Positions 44,301-58,149 of a stretch of 64,000 nucleotides of DNA are shown one piece after another. This DNA comes from Dromaius novaehollandiae (Eukaryota > Chordata > Aves > Casuariiformes > Dromaiidae). How positions within the stretch are numbered: the first letter of the stretch is position 1; every line of letters starts with the position of its first letter. The stretch is taken from positions 9,487,404 to 9,551,403 of the forward strand of contig NC_088103.1 of the NCBI RefSeq assembly GCF_036370855.1, given 5' to 3'. Made by a program: the position numbers and the translations under genes. Under the pieces are notes generated by a model that saw nothing but the letters and a program-made list of their open reading frames with translations, did no database searches and had not been told where the DNA came from.

Positions 44301-44797
44301 CGCAGAGGCACCCGTGGCGCTGGAAGGGAAAGAAAAGCAAATCACTCACCCGCAGTCCCAGCCGCTGAAACCCCTGTGCCCCAGGACGACCGGCCGGGCT
44401 CGTGACACATGTGCATGTGTGTGCAAAGGAGTCCTGCAGCAAACGGCTCGTTCGGTATTTATAGGGACAGGGTGTTGTCACCTCCAGGCCAAGAGGCAGC
44501 TCCCGCGAGGAGAAGCGGGAGGCGAGTCCGTGCTGACTCCCAAGAATGTGCTGAAACGCTGAAAAAGGAGCCTGCGAGGGAAACCCCCAGAAAAACAACC
44601 GTGTGCCATCGCCACCGCGGCCCTGCTGCTGATTTTTGAGCCCAGATCAACGCGCGGCATCTGCAGCCACGTGGAGTCCGGCCGGCATCGCTGGCCGCTC
44701 TCCTTTGCTGCCGGTACCGCTCAGCGAGTCCTCCCGGCCCTGGCACTTACTGCGGCTGCTGGGAGTCGGGTTGCAGATCCCCGGGGTCTGTTGACAT
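38369..44797 (-). CDS. TBATA: TBATA (SPATIAL; thymus, brain and testes associated), complete, 313 aa
   Basis: TBATA is a poorly understood protein of thymic stroma, brain and testis; mouse Spatial has been linked to thymic epithelial cell growth and to spermatids. Exons 5' to 3': 44751-44797, 44100-44182, 43771-43941, 43440-43546, 42595-42750, 41116-41197, 39758-39923, 39274-39323, 38369-38448; 942 nt, all phases closing. Similarity to remembered human TBATA (351 aa): HNPHPHRVTHI (HHPHPQHVTHI), PVCTAKD (PVCVVRD), SEAWREEPRELAARV (SEAWKKELKELASRV), EKDVVLGLLQAA (EKDLALGLLQTA) and AEVLQVHSS (AQVLRMHSS) near the C-terminus. It lies between ADAMTS14 and SGPL1 on the same strand as in human. The start MSTD with A at -3 parallels human MATD. 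Confidence 0.93.
44100..44797 (-). CDS. TBATA: TBATA exons 1-2 (N-terminus; exon 2 acceptor uncertain)
   Basis: Exon 1 is MSTDPGDLQPDSQQP plus two bases, with a perfect donor (CA|GTAAGTG). Exon 2 must resume in phase 2. The acceptor CCCCTCCCGGAG before 44,182 does this and gives HGSRFGNLGHRSF, aligned with human PGTYCFGRLSHHSF. A stronger-looking acceptor, CCCTTCCAG before 44,319, is open in the same frame but would need a phase-0 partner exon, for example one ending at GFQRLGLR near 44,355. Human TBATA has about 45 more residues in this region, so an extra exon is possible. Confidence 0.6.
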
Positions 44798-45924
44798 TTT
44801 AGCAGGTCTCTAAGAAGGCAGGAAAGCTGCTGCTCGTTCCTGTGCCCTTAGCCACACGGCCCTCTCGATACGTGACTGTCTAGTGTTACACAGGCAGATG
44901 CTGCCCGTCACTTCCCAATCCCCGCCTAGATTTCAGCTTTGCAAAACAGCCCGTGGAAGACGTAAAACTGGATGGCCAAGCTGTGGTGCAGCTTCTGCAT
45001 GTGACGGCACCTGGCTGGTAGGGATGCCAGGGTGACCAGGGACACCAGCCGGCCCTGGGTGTGGGGCGCAGCAAAAATCAGAGGGTGTCACAGTGCAGGA
45101 TTCGCGTGTATAGATTTTGGGGCAGAGGGATCAAACCAGAGGAAGAGACCTGGTGGGCACTGACTTCACTTTGACAGCCAGATGCTTGGGATGCAAAGTC
45201 CCTGCTCCCTAGCAGGGTGACCACCGACGGGTTCTTTGCTTATGCAGGCTGAGCTGGGGGCCTGTAAAAGTCTCTAACAGCCTTTTTTAGAGGCTAATGC
45301 TTGAATATCTGGAGAAGAAGCTGAACTGTCCATTCCCCGTCTAAGCTGGATCATTCATTGCCTCTATCCTCCAGGCTGGGGGCAACCCCTCCGTGGGAAT
45401 TTGTGGATATATTGGAGAAAGCTTGAAAGAGTCCTAGAGCTCACTGGGAGCAGGTGATGATGCTCTCCTCCAGCAGCGTGCAGCACTCGAGTAAAATACT
45501 CAGCGGTAAACACAGCCTTGCAACACATGGTTTCTTAACAATTTACCATGCACAAATAATACAAGCAAAAGGCATTCCGGTAGTTTCTCTGAAAACGGTA
45601 ATCTCCCCAAACTCATCCCTCTGTGAAATAACCTGGGGACAGTTTTCTCGAGCGAGGCATCTGCAACACAGTTTAGGAGTGGGGGGTGTCGACACCTTTC
45701 CCAGCTTGGTTTCCCTGTTCAGGCAGGCCTGCCTGATGCTTCCTTAGAGCTTTTCTAATTTTTGTGTTTATCAACCCGTGCAAGCGCTCTTGCTGCAAAA
45801 AGATGTGTTTTAATGCAGAGGAAAGCCTGCCAGCCGTGCCTGCCACCTGCGGACAAGGCTGGCCACCAGGACCCTTCAGGCCAGGGGAGCCAAGCGTGTG
45901 CCCAGCATAGAGCTGATGACAGGT

Positions 45925-46260
45925 CCTGAGGGCACTAATGGGCCTTAATGGTCCTGAGCAGCCTCACCTGGTGCCCACCCACCCATCCACGCCACATTTA
46001 AGCCCAGCCCTGGCTCCTAGGTGGGTCCTTCAGACCCATTTTGTAGCCTTGGCTGCAGCCTCATCCCTGGCTGCTCCTGGCTGGAGGCACCCTGGACCTG
46101 GTTCATCCCCTTGCTGCATCTGGGGTTGTTGGTGGAGCCTGGTGCCCCATCGGGTATGTAGGTCCCCTGGGGGGCCATTAGTGTTCCTGAGACATCTGTC
46201 CCTTCCTCCTGCTTCCCCTCTCCAAGGTGTATGTGGTGTATCCTGCCATGCAAAAAGCTT
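45925..46260. repeat. Candidate dispersed repeat, family unknown
   Basis: A GC-rich segment, different in composition from its flanks, with internal near-duplications: GGGCCTTAATGGTCC at the start, repeated GGCTGC/CTGGCTGCTCCTGGCTGG units, and CCACCCACCCATCC. It has the look of an interspersed element, but I cannot name a family or define its ends. Confidence 0.25.
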
Positions 46261-48658
46261 GCCTGGGTGAGGGGCATCAGGCACCCAGGGTCTGACTCTG
46301 CCCCCAGAGACTCTATTAATAGTGTAAATGCAACCAGATACCAGGAGCAAAGCTATGCAGATAGACTTTTTTTTCTCCAAGACAAATACCTTGGGTGAAG
46401 ATACAATTCCTGCAAAATGCTCCATATCCTGCTTTGGGAGCAAAGATGTGTTATCTATCTGACTGGTACCAACATTACCTGGTTTCAAAAGCAAAGAATA
46501 ATCAAAGAGAGGTAGGTGAAAATACTCAAATGCTCTCAGGCATCAACAGTAAATACTGGGCTTTGACATCTTTAGAGCCATTTTATTTATGAATCTTCAC
46601 ACAGCTCTGGTCTTGTATTATACCTTTTAAAGACAGCTCATGTAAGCTGAGCCTAGCAGCTAGCAGTTCTCGCTTCCCAGCCTTTTTTTAGGCAGTTGTT
46701 TTGCAGGGAGAATTTCACATGGACAAAGGAAAGCAGCCAATGCTAGCGATGCGTCTGCTGTTAGATATACAAAAAGAACTGCTCACCACCAGCCCTTGTG
46801 CTGGGGAGAGGCTTGTGAAACCCCCCGCTTTGCATGGCAGCGTGCGTGTGTGCTTTGTGCCCCGTTGTGCCGGGGTTGCTAGGCTCCTTTCTCAGGACAG
46901 CAGCAGAGCCTGCCCGCCCTTCTTCCCCCACCCACAGCGGCTGTGAAACACCCTCGCGGCTCCGTTCCTCCCGAGCCTTGGTCGCTCACCATAGTTACGT
47001 CTCGGGCTTTCAATAGCTGAGGTCAGTAAAGGCTGCCTGGGCACGGTGAAGTAGCAGGAGCCGGTTTTACATCTGAATCTAAGGTCTCCCGAGCCCAGGC
47101 TGCAAAGCTCCTCTTTGGGTCTGATAACCCTAAGAAAAGCTTTTGCTACACCGATGCCCAGTGATTTCTCTTGGAATTGCAAAAGATGAGGCTGGAATTG
47201 ACTTCAGGCGGTTGCGTGGCCCCTCTCCCCGCTCCGAGGCAGGGCTGGCTTTGCCGGTGCTGTTCACCATCAATGACTGTCTCACCTGTTTGTGAAGCCC
47301 CTCTGCTGGTGGAGATTCCCGGTTCCCCGAGTGAATTTGGTCCAGTGCTTCACTACTCTGGGTACAAAGGTTTTCTTATGTCTCATCTTGCCTTGGTTGT
47401 AGCTTATAACTTCTAACCTTAATCCCAGTTGACATGGAGGGCTGCTGCTTTTCTTTACAGGGGATTTTGAGGAGATGTGACCCTGTTGCCTTCTGTCTGA
47501 CCTCAGAGGCCCTGTTTTCCAGACCCCTCATCATTCCTGTGGTTCCCCTATGCACCTTTGGTAATCGGTGCACGTCTCTGTGAGCTGTGTGCCCATTTGG
47601 GCCCGGTTCTGGCTGCTCTCTTCCACCTTCTGGGAGCCATGGATGAAGGTCTGCTTTGGATGAGCACATCCTGCTCCCTCTGCTCAAGCAACTAATCTTG
47701 CAGCTATTCTAGTCTCCCCTCTTCTGCTCTGGTTTTAGACTTTTTAGCTGTGATTGGGGCTTCCTTAGGCTAGTGTGAAACACCTGCTGAAATGGGAAAA
47801 AAGGAAGATTTTCTTTTTTTTAAGGTAATAATGCTTCCTCCAAGTCCTTGAGGCATGATCATATTTGTTTAAAAACAACAGAGCAAATGCCCCTGGTGCT
47901 GCATCTTCTCTCTGCGTAGTTCATTAGTTTGTACTCAACACTGCTAGGGAAACCATTCCAACCTTGTCAACTGGCAATGCGACCGCCTCTTAATCTAGCT
48001 TTAAAATAGGTTTTTAAATCAGGTGATGCCTCTGCTATTGATCTGAATTCTTAATTTAGTCAGTGGCTGTTTAGCAGGATCTTTGTTATATATCTTTAAT
48101 GCCCACTGCAGGGGTCAAAAACAAGCACATCTGCTTGTGGTCTGAGGCCGATCTTTGGAGCACCTTGGCATGGGCTGAGGCTGTAGTTCACGTGATGTGG
48201 ACGGCCAGCTTGTCTCTGGATCAGCACGGTGCCAGGCTCCTTGGGAGTGCAACGTGTCTGGGCTGAGCTAAAACCAGCAACAGAGAAGGAAAATGCACAG
48301 ATCCAGCTCTGAGGGCTAAAGCTTCTGCCCCACTCTGCTCTCCGCCTCGCTGTAGGAGGGAAATCCTTCTGACACGGTCCTTCCCGTCAGCTTTCTTTGT
48401 AGTTAAGCTAAAAAAGCTAGTGGACAGTGCTCAGTATTTTGGGACCTAGTGGGATAACTGCAGATGAGAGGAGCTGCCTTATTGCTGGTTAGGCAGTCAA
48501 TGCCTCAGTCTGCAGCCAGAGCACTTCTCATCCTGGCTGAACTGAATATAAATAAAGGGATTTTTAGAGATGCCTTGGCTGGAAAGAATTTAACAGAACA
48601 GATTGGAACATCAGAAGCACAGTAATTGATATTTCATTGTTCCTCTAGATCTTAAAAA

Positions 48659-48660
<2 letters not shown>

Positions 48661-48703
<43 letters not shown>
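48661..48703. repeat. TG/TA compound microsatellite
   Basis: About five TG units are followed by about 16 TA units. It is a simple repeat, likely to vary in length between individuals. Confidence 0.9.
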
Positions 48704-48706
<3 letters not shown>

Positions 48707-51700
48707 ATATTTTTTTTTACTGTAGTATTTTGAGAGATGCTACTGTGTCTCTCCCCAAGAAAAACCTCACAGCCTTATTGTTTCCCCTGTTTGCTTCGGT
48801 GAATGGCTTTTCACTTGTATGCTGCTTGTAGCCAGATTATTTCTCAAACTGAGGTCCCTTAAAGTGCTCAGGCTTTCAGAAAATGAAGAGCTTTGTTCTA
48901 GCTGAGGGATTTTTTTTGTTTTTTTCTCATTTTTGAAGACACAGCACTCCACATTTTGAAATCTTCAGAACATGACTGTGCATCTTTCCAGCTCCGGGAG
49001 GTCATGGTCACGTCTTGCTCCAAAACCTGCCGGCGGAGTAGATTGCTCTTGAGTGAGTGGTATTGGGAGCTTTTCTGCTGTGCAGATGCTTTTCTCTTAA
49101 CTCTAGAAGTCATTTGATATCATCCCAGAGACCTACTAATGAGGTGATGCTGATGTTGGGCCTGTAAAGGCAGGAGTAACCGGAGGACATGTAAAACCCT
49201 CCTATCAGTGCTCATTCAAGTCCTACTTGGCCATTAATTTTTCAGCGTACACAGTATCATCAGCAATGTCTTTGTTTGCATGCTGGGGTGTAATTACCAG
49301 TTTACCCTTTGCGCTGGGTGTCCTGTTACTCCGCTGAGCATCCCTGAGTTGCAGGCAAAATGTTTTATTTACCAGTGTAACCTAACCTGGCTGGATACAA
49401 AAGCGTGCTCCACTTAATAAAAATAATAATAATAAAAAGGAAAGAGGCCAGAGAAGCCAGTGTTGGGATCATCTTTCTGTTGCCCGTAATCCCTGCCGCC
49501 CCTGAAAGCACTGCTGCCTCGTGCAGCAATGACAGCCAGCAAAGCATGGGGTGAGTCGCAGGTGGTCCTGGGAGGTGCCACACTCCGACTGATGCTTCAT
49601 CTGATATTTAATCAGCTATAGGGAAATCATGGATGCTTTCCTGACTCTGACACCTGTATCTTGTTACTTATCAGACTGCTGCCGCTGGCTTTAGAGGTAG
49701 CTACAAGAAAGCCAGTGCCTGCTTAGAATTAAAATGATTCTTGGGGAGCCTCAAGTGCAGCTGAAGAACCTCTTGCTTCTCTCTGTTTGGGAGATATATG
49801 AGAGTCAGGAGGCATTAGGCCAACTCTCTGCATTTTATTTACATTTTTACAATTAAACAGGCAGTTGATAAGATTGACAGGAAAGATATGATTTAGGAGC
49901 TTGTTAGACAGAAACCTCTAAACTCTTTGGGTGATTTAAGAGCGGTAGGATATGAAGAATGTTTTCCAGCGTGGGATTAGTGTAATCAATACGAACATGC
50001 CTGCTGACATAAAAGTCACTTCTTAAAAAGCAATTTATCACGCATTTAAATGCAGGAGCTGCAGTGTTTGACAAATCCTCAGCCGAACGAAGGAGAATAT
50101 TCCTGTCTGACTTCTTTGCTCTTGCTGGAGCAGGACAAGAAATCAATCATAGTTAAGAAAAGTGCTTTTCTTAGTGATCACCTACAATTTAGGGGGAAGC
50201 AGTAGAAAAAGTATCCAGGGGCATTAATTACAATTTAAGCTGCACTGCCTTCTTTCCCTGCGTGTGAGGTCTGGGGACTGTGCAGTATCATTTGTGGGAT
50301 GTATATTGTAAAAACACTTTTTTTTTTTCCTCCCCAGGCTTAACGTTGGAGAGTCAGCTCCCTCTATGGTCGGAAGATGGAGGGACACCTTCCTCCCTTC
50401 GGGGGATCTTTCAGTTTTCGCTGTGCTCTGGAAGAACTGGGTGTTTCTGTCTAGCAGGTACAGAGAAAGCCTTGCCTCCTTCCTAAAACCGGGTGCGAGG
50501 CGACGGACCTCGAGCTGCCTCTGTGCAGCAGCTGGGTGCAGATGGGATTTTTGGGGGGTTCCTCGGTGCTGGGCCCAGCTCAGCTGGGAGACCCGGGGCC
50601 TCCTGGCAGAGCGGCGAGGCACGGCGTGGGTAGCGGTCCCTCCTTGGTGGCTTTGGGCGCTCGGCTGGCGGCAAAGGCCAGGCGCTGGGTCACCTCCGGT
50701 GACAGCAGGAGGGCGAGGGGCACCCGAAGGTGACTCAGCCCGTGTGCGGCAGGGATGATCCTGCGGCCGAAGCTGCTCTCCCGGGCTGCGGCTGCAGGAT
50801 GGCTGCTGCTGTCTCCAGCTCTGCAGTTAAGTGGGATAAATCCTGTCTGAGGTCTGGGTCGCACAGCGCCGGGGCCTCAGACCGGCTTTTAAGCGGTTAT
50901 ACGGCCTCATGCTGACTCCCACCGCCTGGAGAATGGGGCTGTTGAGGGCAGTTTGCTGTCCTCAGACATCAAGGGGACCGTAAGCGGTGTTACCTACCTC
51001 GGCACCACATCTAGTGGCTGCAGCTGTAGGAACAAGGTCCTTAGTGATCCCCAGAGATAACAAACTGATATGCATGAGCACATGCAAATATTGGAGTACA
51101 GCTCCGTGAGACGAGGCTTATCATAACCACGAGGCTGTCAGCTGATTCCCAGGCACCCATCCTGCAACTGGCTCTCTGCAAGGCTTCGTGGCAGTGGGGC
51201 TTAGTTTGCTGTGTGGTGTGGGGTAGGCAACGCTTTTTCACCATTATCTTGTGTGTTTGACTGGTGTCAGCACTCCCAGCCAAAGAAACAAATACAGAAA
51301 TTCTTGTGTATATAGGACATGTGAGAATTTGTCCTGTTTGGCAAAAAGCATGGCTTTTTTTGTAGCTCACCTTGCTAAATGCTGAGCTCTTGGTGTCAAA
51401 AGGAGAGCTTGCTGTTTCCTTCTCCCCCATCTCCAGAGCAAGTCTAAGATGTTTTTTTCCCCCGGCAAGAAGCTCTGAAGAAATCGGTGGGAAGCAAATT
51501 GCAACACTGAAGAAAGAGCAGTTTGACATTGTGAGTATTACAGCCACTGTGAGCCCAGGACCACAAGGTAATTGTTGCAGCAATCCAAATCCACTTGGAA
51601 AAGTGCCTCTGATGGGAGCACTGCCTCTGCCTAGGCCTTGGCAAGTGTGATTTTTTTTTTTTTTTTTTCTTCAAACAGCTGCTCTTGGGAAGCAGCTAGA

Positions 51701-54700
51701 GGCTGTCTCAGTTGTGGTTTAATCGTCTGGTAACAGGCTGCATTGCTTTCTAGCCTGGGTGAAACTTATTCCACTGGCAGCAGAAAGGAGCTTGCTACAT
51801 TTATGGCTTAATCCAAGTTTTTAATATTCATTGGGCAAATTCAGTCCAGCGGTAAAAGTATTGCCATTGCATTGGGAATTAGTGCCCTGTGGATTTTACG
51901 GGTTTTGTTTACTTTTAAGGTTTATTTTGCAACTCCTGCGAATGTCACTTGATGTCGTAACCCCCCCAGTGTTTGCGGCACTGTTAATGTGCTGCTCGGC
52001 TGGCTGACCGGAGCCAGCGTGCAGCAGGATGTGGTAATTCTGGGATTGCTCCAGGCTGGGCTGGATCCCAGCGCTCTGGATGGCGAAACGCTGCTGAAGT
52101 GCTTGTGCAAGCACTAACCGTGGAGAGACAGCTGCAGGTGGGAGAAACTTGCCCAAATCTTTCTGCTCTGACACTTTGGCACATTTCTTGCACACAGCAG
52201 TTAGCTCAGCGAGCGATATGGCGATTTCCAAGGTGTTTATCAAATCAAGGGACATAGGTTATCTAACCCAGACGCTGGAGCCGGTGCAGCTGTTGGGGAA
52301 AGTCCAGGGTCAAAACCTCGGCTCTGCAAGCTGCCGGGTGCCCGTGACCTGCTCCACGCCGAGCACTGGGGACCAACAGCCACAGGAGGGGTTTGCTGGG
52401 CGTGTTGCCAGGTGACTTTGTGGCCCTTACTTGGGGCTTTTAGGAACTGAAATTGAATCTAACCTAACTAGGAGCTTTTCAGTTCGTATCCTCTGTGTCT
52501 CGAATAACAACTGGGGGGTGCAGAATCTTCTTGCTAAGAAGCACCGAAGAAAGTACAGGTGGGGAGGAGATGATTACTGTGTGTGTATGTGTGTATATAT
52601 ATACTTGTATCTGTACACACACATCCCTCTCCCCACTGGATACTTGAAAAGTGCTGGTGGTAGAAAAGGTCTCTAACGCTCTATTCTGAATGCCAGGCAG
52701 TACGTGCTCTGCAGCAATGTGACCCTAATTGCCACCAGGCCATAACAAATGAGCTGTTGAGATTGTGCCTCATGGTAAAGGACTGCAGATGTGTTTTTCT
52801 CCACTGCTGCCTTGAATGGGTGCGAATAATAAAGTAGGCATACGAAGAAAAAAATCTGCCTTGGATGAGGTCTCTCTTACAGCTTCCCTAGGCTCTGAGC
52901 ATCCTCAACGGCGGGGACTGCAGTGTGGTGCCAAAGTGCTTCTGTAGGAGTTGGCTGAGAACGCCGGGGACTGCTTCACAGGAACAGCACATCTGAAGCC
53001 TAATCTTGGCTGGGCACCTCTTGGTGTGTGTCTAGGAGGCTTTCTTGGGGCAGCAGAGGCTGGGCTTGCACATGCACACGAACACTAGCAAATATGGTCA
53101 GTCTTGCTGCTGCAGAGTGCCTGGAAAAGGAGTTTACTAGTGAAAAAAGCTGAGGAAATCCTTGGGCTCAGCTACAGTGCTGTGGGGGAAACACTTTGAA
53201 ATGGCAATGACAAATAATGCCATTTAAGTGTCTTAAACTTTGCATGACAGTGCAGTTTTTCCTTGCAATAAACTCTGCTTGTGTTTCAGGTTAGAGTCCA
53301 TCTGCAGAATTATGTCCTTTGACACCACTGATCTCAGTAATATATCCAGTGCATTCAGCAAGCAGCAGCGTGTGGTGGCACAGGACACTTGTCTGACATA
53401 AAGGGGTCAGAAGGGGTTTTGGGTTCGGCAGCCCATCTTGGGTTATCCAAGGAGCTGAACATTTCCTGTTGTCATCTTGCAGTACATGGTGTATAATATT
53501 AACAGCTTTGTACCTGGTAGGCTTCTCTATTGCCTTTGGAAAGATAAAGATGTTTTTTCTTCTGGAAAAGCAAAAACAAACAAACAAAAAAACCCCCCAA
53601 ACTTTGGGGAAACACATATGGGGCTACAAAACTGGACAGAAGAACTACTACCTGTTTTTCTTCTGATGAGCTACTATGAGTGACTTGCCCTTTCCCAATC
53701 TTGAACTGCCATCATTAAGCTAACTCATTTCCTAAATTTCTGTGGGAAGATGTTAACATGTATTACACTGTCTTTTAATTTCTGGCCAGTTTATATAAAA
53801 TCAGAATTTTGTATTTGTCACTTAATATAGACACGATGAATAATATAAATCTTTATTTTCAAGTACTTGTATTTCGGCACTTTGAACAGCTTTTGTGTCC
53901 TGAACAGCATTAGAAACAAAAGAAAAGGGACACCTCTTAAAGCCAGCTTCAGTGTAAATTTAATCATTCATCACTTAGGCTTAGAGTATGATTTTCTATA
54001 AGGTGAGATTTGTTGCCTGCCTGATAGGAATAGTTTATAGCTCTTTCAGGAACTGAGCTTATTTGCATGTAACAAAGTTGTATCAAGATTACAGGAAGGA
54101 AAAGGCTTGCTAGTGTAGAAAATGGATACTGTTCTTGAGGTGTTTATGTACACTTGAAACAAATCAGCTGGAAAATTCCAGGTTAAAACAGGCACTGTGT
54201 TTTTATACAAATCCACACCAGATTCTCATTGCAAGGGTCCTTTGAGCCCATTTATTTTTACATTAAGTCTATATTCCTCACATCATTATGAGTTTGTTTC
54301 CTAGTCCTAATCCTTTGTATTCCCAGGCTTGACCCTTAGGCACTGTAAATTCTTTGATTAAGCTTGTGCTGTACTTTGAGCTTAGGCTTAGAGCCTCCAT
54401 TCCTCCAAAGAGCTTTGAGGTAAGCTGGGGCAGGAAAGCTTTTGTTGAGGAAGGTCTAAATAACCATGTATTTGTGGAGCAATTGGGCTGGACGTGCTGT
54501 ACCTGACCCAGCCACTGGATATGGGCTGTGTTAACAAGCTGGGTGTTTTTACTGGAAATCTGGGTAATTCGTTCAAACCACTCATGGGGATCATCTGTTC
54601 AACTAATTCTGCTTCTTTTCTATTCCTAAATAGCTCGATCAGATTTTTTTTTTTCTTAAAATGATTCAATTAGCTATATCACTAGGTTTTTAATGAGATT

Positions 54701-57700
54701 AGCTGCTAGGCCATGAGTTGCTTGGGAGCTGTACCTGCCCTTTATTGGTTATTAAATGTTCACTGCATTCCCTCTTTGATTAGGTAGATGAAAGGATGGG
54801 GAAGCAGGTATGGACGGCATTTCCTCCCTGGGCCTTCTACGTCCTCCAAACAAGCAAGAAGAACCGGTCAGAGGACTACTATTCAACCGAAGCCTCAGTT
54901 AAAACATTAGCCGAAATGCTTGTGACTTTAGTTTTATTGGCCCTGCTTTTACACCTCAGATTCTTGTGGGTTTGGTCAAAATCAAGCAAAATACCTCTAC
55001 ATTCCTGCTGTGAACTCCAAATCCTCATGTGAACTCCTACAGCCCTTTCCGACAGGGTTCAGCCCTGGGATTGAGGGGGCTCCTGGGTCAGAGGAGCGTG
55101 GCGTGGCCACGTGAAGGATTTGGCCAGCGCACTTGGGTGGAGGCACCCTTGGAGGTCCGGATCTGCTGACCTGATGACTGCTTGGGGCTCTCGGGGTAGC
55201 TGGCAGCTGCTAGCAACCTCCCAACCACACGTACTGTGGTCTTCAATCAACAGGGATGTGTGGAAAGGAAATGAGTGTGGGGTGAGGCACATGTTCTGCA
55301 TGGTCTGGTCTAGGAAGCTGCTGTTTCTCATCTGCATCTCCTACAGGCCAGGCCTGGCTGGAGCAGAGGTGGCAATTCCTGCTTGTCGCTGGATTGGGGA
55401 GCAAAGCTTGTTGTAAGGGACGCAGGCTTTCAAATTAAATCCCATCACTTCTTCTTGTCTCTTAAAAGTTAGCCCATGTTTTCTCCCCAGGATTGCCTGA
55501 ACCAAGCAAACTGGGATTGAATAGGCGTAGCTGCTATCTCAAACCGCATCGACAGCGCAATATGCTTTTAAAATAACATATGCAAATATTTAAATCTATG
55601 TTCCTACCTCTGCCCTGTGAGGGCGTCTGCCCAGCATGTGCTGAAACCGGGGTGCTGCTGTCACCCGAGCCGCAGGGCGCTGGCTCCGGCCGCTGCGTGG
55701 GGGCTGCAGCCTCGGCGCCTCCGAGCCAGCTCGTGGCCTCTTGCTTGCAGATGCGAGTGGGCAGAGCTGGGGCAGAGGGAAGAAAGAAGTGTTTGTTCAT
55801 TGCAGAAAGTTGTTATAATCCCCTCCTTTCATTACTTTGCAGAAAGGGGAGGGAGCACTTTTCCTCATCCTCCACTGCTTTCAGGCTTGACTTTTGCGTC
55901 AGCCTCTCACCTGACTAGTCCTGCTGGGTTGCCCTCATGACTTTTTTTTTCCCCCCTTCCTAAGTACCTAAGCAGTGTGATGCACACTGTAATTCGAACA
56001 GCCCTTGCGGCAGGGAAGGTCTGGGAACAGTTTAAAACTGGGTCTAACTTTTTCTCCTTAGCCCCTTTTCCAGGACAGCCTCTATAGGAGCGGGAGGTGC
56101 TGGCCCAGAGAAATGGAAAATCTGGTTCAAAAGATGTATACAACTTCTGGTTCAAAATAACCCCATCTTCATTGGGAAAGTCTTCCGGTTCCAAGGGAGG
56201 TCCTTAAACTCCGATTTAAAGCCTTGATGAAGCCAGCGTCCTTTGTCACCATGTGCTTTGGAGAAGTGGCTCCAGCTTTTGGGGCTTGTAAGCTGTTACC
56301 GTGCACTGCTTATGCTACCGATTCCCGAGCAGCATCGGTAATGTCTACACTGAAATGGCTTCTTGCAGTAGTAGCAAGGCATGGCATCAGTGACCTCACT
56401 GTGTTACGTGAACCATACATTATCCTGCCACATAATGAGGGTATTAGGGACACGGGGGAAGATGAGCTCCTTCTGTAATCGAGTCCAGACTACTCTTTAC
56501 ACAGGCAGGTATTCTTCACAAAGTTTGAAATTTCTAAACTTTGAGGTTTTTTTGTTTTGCTTTTTTCTTGTTCCAGCTAGTTACAAACCTTCTTCCAGTT
56601 TTTAGCCTGAAGGGGTTCGGGGTCACCCTGCAGCCGTTTTGTTCTCATGCCACCATTGTATTCCACTTAAAGCGCTGTTCTTCCTCCCCGGGGTGTCTCT
56701 TCCTCCCCCCACCCACATATTGGTATGACGCAGCGTATCCCTTTCTACCCGCGCTCAGCTGGGTTAAACAAACCCGGCTCCCCGTTTCCTGGCATTATGC
56801 GAAGGTGCGCAGAAAAATAAACACGACTTGCAAAGATGCATCTCAAGAGGTTTATTTCAGGCTTTGAGGAGCAAATGAGGCTTCTTCTCACACCCCTCAG
56901 AGTAAAATGTCATTTAGAAGTAAACTTTTTTTTAAGAATACTTTTGAAATAACATTTTTCTGAAAGTTTGGAGGCCTTAGAGTGCTTGTTGCAGAGGATC
57001 TTTCAATAAGAAAACACTTAGCGCTTTTGGGGTCAAAAGCAGCTTTCTCAGTTGGGAGTGTGCAGGGAGGTGACCTACTTTGCAAGACTGATAATGGTTT
57101 GATAGCGGATCGGTCTGTTCCCTCTTCTGCCAGAAAAGCGCATCCGATATCTGGGGATCCCTTTAAAGACAAGCATCCCACGAGGGCAGCTTTCTGGAGA
57201 CGAAAGGCCTGGCCGTGGCTTGCGCGAGGAGGCGACGGCTTGGCTGGCGCGGTGACGACTGATGAAAATACTTGCTATTGTAACGCTGCGCACGGCTAGA
57301 TATTTGTACGAGGAAGAAATGCCAAGGGCTGATACTTGTACACCCCTTCCAAAACACTGTAAAAACGGGAGTGCAGCAGGTGAAACAGAAACATTTCAAA
57401 AAGCCACCTGGGAACCTGGGCGAGCACAAGCAAGGAAACACGGAATTATACCTTTTACAGCCCAAATGTGTTCTGGTGTGACTAACCAGAAACCTCCGGT
57501 TTTAGTAAGCCTGAATGCCTTAATTAATAGGTGTAGCAACCTCCAGCAGGAGGTACACCTTAAACATTTTATTATATTCTATGGACACCATGGGCATAAA
57601 ATAATTGCAGGTTTCAACTCAGTGTAAGCAAAGACACCATCCGGTCGTAAAAATAAATGGTTATTTTATTCGCAAGTGGTTCGAGCGTGGAATTTGTGCC

Positions 57701-58149
57701 TTCTCCGAGCCTCTTTGCAAGCACAGGTGAGGATGCACACCTCGCTGCAGCGTCGTGGTGGCAGGGGCATGGCACCTGTGAACCCCTGGTTGCCCCATGC
57801 ACTGATTTTTGGCCTGTTTTCTGAAGGAAATGTGCTGAATGGTACTGTGTTGTTTGCCCTGCAATAGTGCTTGCAGTGCAGTATAAGGCAATCTGTTCCC
57901 TGCGTTGCTTCCCACAGCTGAAAAAACACCCTTGGGATATCTGCCAGGTGCTCTTTGCCCTGGATGCGTATAAAGCGCTGTGCTGGGGGGAGGCCGGTCC
58001 CAAGCAGGACGCTGCCCACCCAAAACGCAGCACCTGCCGTTCGCCCCCCGAGGCCAGGCCTGCTCTGCGCAAAGCGGAGTTTAACGCTGTGCTCAAACGA
58101 GTCCAACCAGCAGACGCTGCGCTAACCCGAGAATAAAACGCCTCAGGGG

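Larger units (their letters stand above)
44798..58140. other. Intergenic region between TBATA and SGPL1; no gene recognised
   Basis: About 13.3 kb lies between two divergent genes. No exon with recognisable similarity is seen on either strand, and open frames stay below about 180 codons. It contains a TG/TA microsatellite (48,661-48,703), short TG/TA runs at 52,578-52,603, a candidate dispersed repeat (45,925-46,260) and several T or A homopolymers. The 53.0-55.0 kb part is AT-rich. Enhancers or non-coding RNAs could be present but cannot be seen without comparison. Confidence 0.5.
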
